Shown: one piece after another, positions 44,530-53,700 of the stretch
Layout of the letters: each line of letters starts with the position of its first letter
Numbering within the stretch: the stretch's first letter is position 1
Source of the DNA: Rhododendron vialii
Taxonomy: Eukaryota > Streptophyta > Magnoliopsida > Ericales > Ericaceae
DNA length: 64,000 bases
Direction: 5' to 3'
Assembly (NCBI RefSeq): GCF_030253575.1
Contig: NC_080569.1
Location: forward strand, 578,001 to 642,000
The notes under the pieces: model-generated
Database searches by the model: none
The model's input: the letters and a program-made list of their open reading frames with translations, nothing else
What the model was told of the DNA's origin: nothing
Made by a program: the position numbers and the translations under genes

Positions 44530-44907
44530 GGGAATAGTTCCATGGATAACTATTTAGACACCTAAAGAAACATCATAAATCTCAATTACATAGTTTCCGA
44601 TCAAATTTTTAGGATCCGAACCGTTCAATGTGTGCAGAATATGATTTTAAGGGTGCTCGCGAAAAATTAGCAAAAAAAATGACTGGGAAGTGCTTGTTTT
44701 AAGCAATTTTTAATTGAACCGTTCATTAAATCTAAGTTAAAAACTGCTCAGATCAAGCCATTTTCGGTCTCTTTTTTTTGCTGATTTCTCGTGGGTATCC
44801 TTAAAATCACGTTCTGATCATATTGAGCGGCTCGGATCATCAAAATTTGATTGGAAACTATGAGGTGTTTTTTAGGTGTCTAAATAGTTGTCCATTGAAC
44901 CGCCCTG
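44530..44907. mobile_element. 378-bp foldback MITE with 9-bp TSD
   Basis: atataagaa at 44521-44529 recurs at 44908-44916. Both arms read gttcNatggaNaactattta, then gacacctaaa, when oriented from the ends, and pair for about 150 bp. The 9-bp duplication points to a Mutator-type transposase. Confidence 0.85.
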
Positions 44908-44919
44908 ATATAAGAAATA

Positions 44920-45154
44920 CTCAATTCGTTCCAAATTGGATGTTAATTTTTGATATCTGTGCCATTTTTAATTCCTTATATATTCCAATATGAATCTCAA
45001 AAAATATGCAACATATATCTTATTTGATAGTTCTCGATTAGTTCTATTATACAAAGTTTTCAAACTCATGAAAAACATTATAGATTGAAAGATATACGCG
45101 ATGAAAAATGACACGAGTTTAAAAAATTGTCATCCTTTTTAGAGACAGAGGGAG
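44920..45154. mobile_element. Stowaway-like MITE, TA TSD
   Basis: TA at 44918-44919 and 45155-45156. The right end gagacagagggag fits the Stowaway CTCCCTCYGTC consensus. The left end ctcaattcgttccaaattgg aligns with its complement but has decayed. Confidence 0.7.
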
Positions 45155-45168
45155 TACTATATATTCAT

Positions 45169-45300
45169 GGGAAAATGACGGCCCAGGATATGTTTTAATA
45201 ATTAATATCCGTCAAGGACGAGCTAAGAACATTTATTAATGTTGAAAATGTCCTTGACGGATATTCATTATCAAAACACGTCGTTGGCCGTCATTTTCCC
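45169..45300. mobile_element. 132-bp foldback element
   Basis: The ends gggaaaatgacggcc and ggccgtcattttccc are exact complements. The arms continue with aatatccgtcaaggac and gtccttgacggatatt. The centre is near 45235. Confidence 0.8.
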
Positions 45301-45346
45301 TTCTTTTAGGGATATGAAGTTCCCGCTTCAAAATTTAAATGTATTA

Positions 45347-45568
45347 CTTCCTCCGTCTCTAAATAAGTGTCCGGCGCGCAAAATTAATTAGGCCTTCAAA
45401 AAGTTGTAATTGTTTCGTTAAAAAAATTATTATTTTTCACAAATCAATAGATAGCAATGAGTTCTATCGTATTAGATTGTAAAAAAAAATTAAATTTTTA
45501 ATGAAAAATATGCATGTTTTGTAAAGCCAAATTTTGCGCGCCGAACACTTATTTAGGGACGGAGAGAA
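45347..45568. mobile_element. Stowaway MITE, TA TSD
   Basis: TA at 45345-45346 and 45569-45570. The ends cttcctccgtctctaaataa and ttatttagggacggagagaa are complementary and match the Stowaway consensus. ggcgcgcaaaat and attttgcgcgcc form the next paired block. Confidence 0.85.
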
Positions 45569-45687
45569 TATCTATATTCTATACTTCGTAGCTACCCATA
45601 TATACCACCGACACGAGAAATTTCTCCACCCACACCATATCCATTAGCTTTCAGAACAGAAGCTTCTTTAGCAAAAAGAAGGAAAAA

Positions 45688-45826
45688 GGAGTACTGAATA
45701 TTTCCTCCTCTGCGGATCAAAATAAAAATTACTCCTCTCACATAATATGTGGAGACTACTAGGTCATGTGTGGGCCTCACATGTTATGTGAGGGGTGAGA
45801 ATATGTTCCTGGAGTACTGAATATTT
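45688..45826. repeat. 16-bp direct repeats flanking a 107-bp insert
   Basis: ggagtactgaatattt is exact at 45688-45703 and 45811-45826. The insert has no A-tail but contains an inverted pair (ctcctctcacataatatgtg with cacatgttatgtgagggg). It is immediately followed by a 30-bp tandem duplication, gcaaaagaagtccaatagca, at 45831-45850 and 45863-45882. Confidence 0.6.
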
Positions 45827-46626
45827 ACTGCAAAAGAAGTCCAATAGCAATATTCACCGCAAAAGAAGTCCAATAGCAATGGTCAACCCAACAGCAACAT
45901 TAGATTTCATTACGTAAAGATTTTTATTTTTTAAGCACTTATTTTTTGTTTTACGAGACAGATTATTCTCTCATAGTTCATCACTTTTAACTAATTCAAA
46001 ATATAAGTACTTATTTTAGTTAGTGAAATACACTAAGTCAAAATTTGATGGCTACCAAATGTTGATGCTCGGGCATCCGGCCGGCCGGTTCATTCTCGAC
46101 ACGTCTTCTTGTCCTCAACCGTGCGCTAAAATCAAATCCCAAGGGGCCCAGACCACCATTACAGTGAACGTCACGAATTAACTACTTCCACAAACTCATC
46201 ACCTTCAGCTGCCGCCCGGCCATTTTAATGATGATTACGTTGTAAGCCTTCACTCTCTCTGTCGGTGGAGTGCTCAACAGGCATCTGAGGAGGAATTAAG
46301 TTGGGGAATTTGGGGTGGTAACTTGCTCAGCATATATATACTGGTGAATCTGTGTTATATGAGGCTTCATTAGCAGGAGAAAAACATACAGTTATACACA
46401 TCAAACATGCATGCATCCAGCAAATTATGTACTTCAAAATTGAACACTAGACTTTCTTTATTTTTTCTTTTCAGTGTGCATTTTTTTCCGAGGAAGAAAA
46501 TAAGGACAGAAAAATGCACGACATGCATTCTTTCTGATTCGAGCAAATTAATGAATATTGTATCCTGACCATTTGCGAAATTCCAAAATCATGACTGAGG
46601 GAACAGCCAAAAGGTGATCCCAGAAT

Positions 46627-46796
46627 TTACATACAACTAAACTTATCGATCAACATTTGACGTTCAGGCTTCCCAAACTTTGGCGGTGCTTCGCGTGATT
46701 TCAATGCCAGGGCACGTCTTTCTTCCTTTGGGTAATCCAGTGATCCCAAAGCACCGCCAGGTTCAGCGGGCATAAATGCAATTAGTGCAACCAAAG
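46627..46796 (-). pseudogene. Last exon of a UBC32/33/34-like E2 ubiquitin-conjugating gene
   Basis: On the minus strand, after an acceptor (GAACAG), the frame reads LVALIAFMPAEPGGALGSLD, then YPKEERRALALKSREAPPKF and GKPERQMLIDKF, then stops. This is the C-terminal part of the catalytic domain of the ER-anchored E2 group UBC32/33/34, where the usual text is close to ALIAFMPTNPNGALGSLDY. The 56-codon exon is uninterrupted, but the C-terminal extension and tail anchor that normally follow are absent. A first-exon relic lies 2.6 kb upstream on the same strand. The exon with the catalytic cysteine was not found between them, so I call the locus a pseudogene. Confidence 0.7.
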
Positions 46797-47044
46797 CTGT
46801 TCAAGGAGATAAAAAAAAAAAAAAAAAAATCAACAATTCACTGTATGAAAATAGATCGGGGCACGGGCACCCACATATGCCAACACGGACACTTGCATCG
46901 CAGGAGGTATTTAGAGGGATAACCTCAGTAACAAGACTAAATGATGAATTTTCCCTGTTTCATTTGTCTTCACCTCCTTTAGCCCGAAATAATTTATGCA
47001 TATCTGATATCCATATCTTTACTAACGCACACGGACGCACGCAT

Positions 47045-47052
47045 GCACACAC

Positions 47053-47103
<51 letters not shown>
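47045..47103. repeat. (GA)n microsatellite
   Basis: About 24 uninterrupted GA units, preceded by a CA/TG-rich stretch (cacacacatga). Confidence 0.95.
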
Positions 47104-47105
<2 letters not shown>

Positions 47106-48294
47106 AAACTTGACTTCACTCAGACAGTCGTGATCAGGTAGCAGGTGGCGCACGTACCACAGCTTTCCAGCATTCTCCTCGTGGTAGCATTTCTCTTCTT
47201 TTGCTCCAGCTTGGAAAGAGGATCTTCACGACGTTGAGATTTCTTCTCATAGCTAGCCGCCGTAGTAGGGCTTCTTATTCCATCTTTCAATCTCCATAAA
47301 TATCTCATTTCTTATGCATCTCCCCGTTTTGCCTATTGGATCTTCTTTCCTACCGTCTACGCACGCTGCAACCGTGGTTTTCTTAGCAACGCTTCGGTAG
47401 ACACGGAACTCCGATCCCATCTCAATTAGAGAGTTTATGATCACGGACAGCCTATCTATTGGGCAAGTATTAGATTGATTTAGTGTTTATTTGGTCTGTA
47501 ATATGGAATATGGCACTTTCGATGCTTGCACTTCTGATGTGGATATTGTTGCATTTATATGGGTGAACAAGGTCTCAGCTCTTTCTAGGCTTACCATTGC
47601 TATTAGAGTATTAGACTTCTTTTGCTAAAGAAGCTTCTGAAAGCTAACGGATATGGCGTCGGAGGAGGGGAAATGGAGAGGAGAGAAGAGAAGAGAAGAG
47701 GAAGAGGGAGGTAGAGGTGAGCAGTGGGCGGCCGACGGGTGGTTTTGGGTGGTTTCCAGTTGACTGTGGCTTGCGAGCAAGACCATGGTGGTGGGGTTCA
47801 AGTTGGAGAAGTTTCTAAGAAAAAATAAGAATAATGGAAAATGAAGTTCGAAAGGGTAAATAGTTCCCTTATGGCATCTTGTGGTCGCTGTTGCGGTTGG
47901 ATTTCGCAGCCGCGCACGATGGAATTTCGATCGGTTTGAATGGTAGAAATGGTTTCTGGGCGTGGGTCTTGGTCTTTTTTAATGGTGGATCTCTTGGTGC
48001 TACTTGTGGTTGCTCTTGATCGGTTTTTATGGTGAGTCTTCGTCGTCGGTGCCCATGGTGGTGGCGACCATGGCAGCAGCATGCTTCCGCTCTTTTCTTC
48101 TTCTTTTTTCATTTTCCTTTGACAGGAATTTGGGAGTGACAAAATGACCAAGATGCCTCTCATTTTCATGGTTTGTATTCACAGTGTTAGACTTAGAGAC
48201 TTAATTTGTACAAAATTAAAACGTTGGGGACCAAATATCTCCAATATTTTTGTTGGGGATGAAAATAATACTTTGGGGACTTAAAAAGTTAATA
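47104..48294. other. Region inside the broken E2 locus, no gene seen
   Basis: Small frames occur on the minus strand (47120-47308, 47253-47444, 47798-48169) but none shows an E2 or other domain. A purine-rich, GC-richer patch at about 47680-47790 reads gaggggaaatggagaggaga and so on. 47545-47660 is an inverted copy of 48485-48602. Confidence 0.35.
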
Positions 48295-48602
48295 AGCCAT
48301 TCTTAATTGCTACTAATTAATCCTGAAAACCAATTTTCACAATATTGTGAAACCATTCCTTAATTTTCTGCCTGCCAAACCAAATAACTATATATATATA
48401 TATATATATATTAAGCAATATTCTTTTATGATTGTGCTTTAAAAAAATAAATGTATTCCCTATGCTTACAAGCCACCCATACCACCGACGCCATATATCC
48501 GTTAGCTTTCAGAAGCTTGTTTAGCAAAAGAAGTCTAATGGCATGCAATGGTAAGCCTAGAAAGAGCTGAGACCAGCTTGTTCACCCATATAAATGCAAC
48601 AT
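47545..48602. repeat. Inverted repeat pair, about 115-bp arms
   Basis: Left arm 47545-47660 (atttatatgggtgaacaagg, tctcagctctttctaggctt, accattgct...) is the reverse complement of right arm about 48485-48602 (ccgacgccatat...gcaatggtaagcctagaaag...acccatataaat) with few differences. The spacer is about 825 bp. Confidence 0.8.
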
Positions 48603-48605
48603 TAA
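48295..48605. repeat. Duplicated segment, copy B (MITE-free) with (TA)n
   Basis: This holds the same sequence as copy A at 44440-45690 but without the four MITEs. A (TA)n run of about 12 units occupies 48389-48411. Confidence 0.7.
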
Positions 48606-49386
48606 TATCCACAACAGCTCTAATTAAGTTTCATCTCAACCCACAACGTACGTACGTACAGCTAGCTCTTGTTTCCATATCCGGACCAAGCTTTGTATTC
48701 AGGGGGCTCAGTTGTTGGCTTGTTGCTTTGTTGAAGGCACTTCAAAAAAGGGTTGGCGGTTAGTTCATGGCGGCCGGCCAGCGACATATGCTTTCCATAA
48801 TTTCCTATTCTTGCCAGTTGCCACCGTATCAAAACAAGAAGGAGAAAAATAAAATACAAGGTCTGAGGGTAGTACTTCGTAGCTTATATATGGATGCTTT
48901 TGGATAGATGTGGTTGTCGATCGATTTAATCTTCAACTTCAAGAAAAGATAGAGGATTTAGGTGGCTTTTGAAACTAGAGTGGAAGATGAATTCGAGTAT
49001 ATATAAGAAGTGTTGTGCACCAAAATGGAACAAATTAATGCTTATTCAGTTAAAAGAAAGAAAACCCCAGCAGAGTAATTTTTCTTTTTCGTTTCTGATA
49101 AGAGCAAACTCAAACACTGCATGTGTATGTATATCGACTCATTCTTCATGTCATCCACAAGATCACGAGGGAAAAAAAACCAAGGAAACGTACAGTTCTG
49201 CGCATCAGCTTATGATTGAAACTTTAACGAGACAACGATCACTAGAAATTAAACACAAGGAAGAATAAACCGCAGAAGTACTAGTAGTATTAAAATTCTC
49301 CAAAGAAAAAAAAAAGGGAAGAAAAACCTGAGAAGAAATGAAGAATTTAGGGTTGAAAGTGTTTATGAAGTAAGAGTTGCATGTGA

Positions 49387-49461
49387 TGCATCTCCTTCAA
49401 CTATTGTAGGATTCTCTTCACGACCGGGTTCTTCACCTTGGGCTTTTCTTCTCCGACGCCA

Positions 49462-49462
<1 letters not shown>
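49387..49462 (-). pseudogene. First-exon relic of the UBC32/33/34-like E2 gene
   Basis: On the minus strand an ATG at 49462 opens MASE, then a one-base length change shifts frame, after which EKPKVKNPVVKRILQ is readable, then a stop codon and LKEM. Intact plant E2s of this group begin with close to MASEEKPKVKNPVVKRILQE. The 5' side is a CT-rich leader-like tract. The relic ends after about 27 codons. Confidence 0.6.

Positions 49463-49466
<4 letters not shown>

Positions 49467-49498
<32 letters not shown>
49467..49498. repeat. (GA)n microsatellite
   Basis: About 16 GA units. On the minus strand it is a CT tract just upstream of the relic E2 start. Confidence 0.95.
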
Positions 49499-49500
<2 letters not shown>

Positions 49501-49726
49501 TGTTTCTTCTACTTCTTTATATAATTCCGTTGCCCAGTTACTTTGCCCATTTTTTTTTTCTTTTCTGACAAAAAGAATTTGACACAATTCTATTGAGAAA
49601 TATTAGAAAAAAATCATCTTAAAAATACAGTAATACTATAGATTTTCAAATACAGTAATACTAGAGATTTTCCCTTCTTAGGTGTTGTTAATGACACAAC
49701 TATTTTTGTTTGTATCAAAACTGTAG

Positions 49727-49775
49727 TGCATAAAAGCTATGTACCATATGTAAGGTACAAGCTTTTATGCACTAG
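49727..49775. other. Strong short hairpin
   Basis: tagtgcataaaagct and agcttttatgcacta are exact complements of 15 bp, with gtacc and ggtac adding a second paired block around a small loop. It may be the core of a decayed MITE. A downstream A13 run is flanked by two copies of attttggca (49781-49789 and 49803-49811). Confidence 0.6.
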
Positions 49776-50210
49776 AATTTTGGCAAAAAAAAAAAAATGA
49801 TTTTGGCATTATCGTTTCTTTTCTTTTTCTTTTATTTTATGAGACTTTTCTATATAGAGCCTTATTTTCAATGATTACAATTCAGTAATTTCAATGGTTT
49901 GTAGACCACCGTATAAGAAATTGAGACGCGGAAATAGAATATATAGAGACAACCACCATTTATCATTGCCACCCGATGTCACATAATGCAAGGGTAGGGC
50001 CGGATGTGAATATGAGAGCGTGAACGTGAAATCATATTTCAAAAAAATCTCCCCAACAACTAAATTTGTAAGTCTAAAAATTGATAGAACGAGCACACAA
50101 TGAATATTGAGAGCGAGAAAGGGAGCCATTTTAAAAAATGAGGTGACTATTATCACCATGTATATGCGTAACCTTCTCCCCAAGGTCCACACAAGACCAA
50201 ACGGGAAATA

Positions 50211-50580
50211 GGGATGGTGCTCCCCCTCCTCCGAGTGGGGTTCGCTCCGATCGGATTGGAGTACACTCCATTTGATCGGAAATATTCACATCATATAGTT
50301 TGTTGTGTAGAATAGGTATGCAAAAAATAAGCTCGATTGGATATAATGAAATGCCTGATCAGAACACTTTTATTTTGAAAAGAATGGATCAGAAACACTG
50401 AATTAAACCCATTGGAACTTATTATGTACAAGTTATGCGTTTCCTATTAGGTACGTATTAATATCCGATTGAACTGATTTTTTGCACACTTGTTTTACGC
50501 GAGAAGCTCTATAAAGTGAACATTTCCGATCAATCGAAATGAGACCAAAGAAGGTCCCACTCGGCGGGGCAGCACCATCC
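50211..50580. mobile_element. 370-bp foldback MITE at the SWN promoter
   Basis: The left end gggatggtgctccccctcct (then ccgagtgggg) matches the reverse complement of the right end tcccactcggcggggcagca (then ccatcc). Further in, tgatcggaaatattcac pairs with gtgaacatttccgatca. It ends 154 bp before the SWN ATG, so it probably lies at or next to the transcription start. No TSD resolved. Confidence 0.75.
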
Positions 50581-50734
50581 GTCAGTCCGACCAAAGCGAA
50601 TCATCGGTGGACTCAAAGAACCAGATTCCGCCCCCTTTCCACAGCCCAGAGGCCCCAGACAAGTCCAATCTCAGCTTATTTCACACTCTCTCTCTCTCTC
50701 TCTCTCTGGATTGAATTCAGGGAGCAGAGCGATC

Positions 50735-53700
50735 ATGATCTCCAAATTAACCGACTCTGCATCTAAACCCCGAGTCAGTTTCTCACTCTCTCTCTTTACT
50801 CCGATCATTGAATTCTTTAGTCTACTTCTGAATCGGTAGTTCTATTTTTCCCTTCGTGTTTTATCAGTAATTGACATTGATTTTGGTCTTTACTGTAATC
50901 CAGTCATATTTGTTAATAGAAAGTTTCCACTTTTGAGTTAAGTTTATTAAAATCCGCTGGATTAGCTTAACTGAAGTTCAGAATTCGCCTATTCTCATGT
51001 TCTACTCGTAGGAATTTTAATTTTGGCTATGTTTGGTTTGATGGAATGGGAAGTGAAATCGAGTGGTTAATCGTATTCTACTCCGATGTTTGGTTCACTA
51101 AAAATTGAAGGAATAGCCCTTCCACATGGAATTATTATTTATCCAAATTCATTCAAATGAAGAAATAGCTATTTCATTTGAAAAGTAAAGAAAGTACAAT
51201 TTTATTCCACCATCCTATTTGGATTGTTAATGTCACTCTCATAATTACTAATGCCACTCCCAAAATTATTATTGCCACTCCCAAATTCCATTCCATATGT
51301 GATTTTCTAGCATACCAAACACAGGAATTGGAATGCAAATTCCATTCTTGCTATTGATTCCTAGCCACAATCAAACATGGAAATGAGAATGATTATTCCA
51401 GTCTCATTTCCTCCAATTCCATTTTGTTCTTAATTCCATTCCGATTTACATTCCAATCCATCCAACCAAACACAGTCTTAATGGTTTTGTAAATTATCAA
51501 CTCCAGGGGGAGCCTGGGGAAATTTTGATTGGCTATAAGTTTATGAGGTTTTGTTTCATATGATGAATGGTTTGCACTGGATGCATTTGCACTTTCTTTA
51601 TTGGAAAACACCAAATATAGTGATTCTATGTGCTTTATTACTTTGACAGAAATTGCATGCAGAACAGACAAGTGATGGCTTTGGAAATTTAACACGTAAA
51701 ATACAACAGATGAAAAAGCAGATTCAAGCCGACAGAGTTGTTTCAATCAGAGTAAGTTTCTTACATCTGCTTTATGGTTTTACCTACGGGAATGATACGC
51801 TTTGTTGCACTTAATTGCAATTTTCTTCTTACTAACAGAAATTGGTAATCCCAACTCACTATTGTATATACCTTGCTTATCTTTAGGTTACAGACTTAGT
51901 TGTCATAACCCGTCCATGTATGGGTGAGATGTTCATTCTTGTATTCTAAAGTTGGAGAAGAAAAAGGCCCCTCCCTTATCTTTTTGCATTTTTTTTGGTG
52001 ATGAGCAAAGGATTGGCAACGCTCTTCCTTGTAAATGATTCTTTTAAACTGCTTTCTCTCTCTGTCATGTGTATATTGATGGTTTTCTTTCTAAGTTAAA
52101 CAGAGGCATGTAGAGTGCTTCTTCTTCACCACATTGCCAAAAGACAAATGCTTACAGTCAAAAGCATTCTAAAGTTCCATTTTAGTCGTGGAGCAGTCAG
52201 CAGTGTCGAGTCACCGGAATTAGCCTCCCCATTCTCCACTAATGCGTTGGGTGAAGACTACCTGCATAAGTACTACGTCTCCTAAGCTCCGCTGTAAAAG
52301 GGAGCCTTGTGCATCTTGTTCTTAAACATTCCTGTGGGTGGGTTTTTTGTTTTTTTCGCATGACTGGACAAACAAATTATGTTATTGGTTTTCAATTTTA
52401 GATTTAGCATCACACAATTAGAACCGATAATGCGTAATACAACGTTGAAAGTTACAGAAAGGACCTAGATGTAGCCTAGGTGGGGATTTCAGTTTCGGCA
52501 TGACCACTAAGTGACTATGAGCTAAGGTAACAGGTGCCCTCGGTTTCATGTCCATTAAAGAACATGCAGCGGGGAGAAGCATTGCTTGTTAGGATTGACA
52601 GCTAACATAGAACTCACTTTACATCCTTCACAGGAAAAGCTCGAAGAGAATAGAAAGAAGCTTGAAAGTCATGTTTCTCTGCTTGTTTCATCAGCAACGT
52701 TAAGAAATGATGCTTCAGTTATCGATGCTGATGGTCAAGGTAGAATCCTTTCTTCAAGAATTGAAAATCCTCTCTGCAAGTTTGGTGGATTTGCTCAAGC
52801 ATCAGGGGACAAAGACTACGTCAATGTTCAAGAAGTTGTTTACTCAATAAGTGCCAAGCTTCCATATATTGAGAACATACCACCTTACACTACTTGGATT
52901 TTTTTAGACAGGTATGAATGTTTACTTTTCTTCTTCTGCGTTTCTGGTTTGTGGCATCACAGAGGTCAATGACAACTTGGAACTAGCTACATTACACCAA
53001 CTTTCCAATGATGCACGGACAAGGGTTTGAAGAATAACGTTGTGTTGACATCACAAAATTATGCTGCTACTTAGAATTAGGTAGGGAGAAAGAATCATCA
53101 AATGTTGGATCCTAACTGAGTCCCTGGTATGACAGGGTTGGAAATACTTGGTATTTCTCTCTCAAGTTGTAATAACGATTGAGCGTGCAATTTGCAACAT
53201 GCTCTTGCAAATTACAAAGGAACAAGGTTTGCTTGGGCTGCAAGGTCTTGTCATTTGTCAGGAATAAGTACTTGAGGGATGATTTGGTAGCCAGTGCAAG
53301 TGATAGCATCATTATGGGGAAGCGAGTGTTTGGAGGGATGCTAAGAAGTAGCAACTCCTGACAGCATTTTGATAACTGTACAGGAGATAATATGTACATA
53401 GCACGAAGGTCCTACAGCATTAGTAGCCATAAGTTGGATTTTTTATATTCCTAGTGTTCTGAGCAAAAGAGCGAAGAGATACACCACAGAAACGCCAGTT
53501 ACGCTTTTTCTAGGTAGTAAACAGCAGTCAGATTTATGGGTGGGTGCAACATTGAACTTTGTTGCAGTGGTAAGAGCTTAGAATAAATGAGTAGTGCTCA
53601 ATTTAATTTATCCTGTTCGAAGTGAAGTTTCTATTTTGTATTATTTTCTCAAATTTGTTACACAGCACAGGAATCAGAGAATGGCTGAAGATCAGTCGGT

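Larger units (their letters stand above)
44440..45690. repeat. Duplicated segment, copy A (carries MITE insertions)
   Basis: attgctactaatt with the following aaaccattcctttctg and gccaaaccaaataa (about 44443-44515), and the part at 45590-45690 (accatatccattagctttca, then gcttctttagcaaaa), match 48305-48390 and 48470-48540. In copy A the two matching parts are pushed apart by about 1.05 kb of MITEs. Confidence 0.7.

Noticed and set aside
52100-52320. SINE-like phrase (gggagccttgtgcatc) in SWN intron 2
   Set aside because: Only a short 3'-like match; no box A/B pair, tail or TSD could be found.
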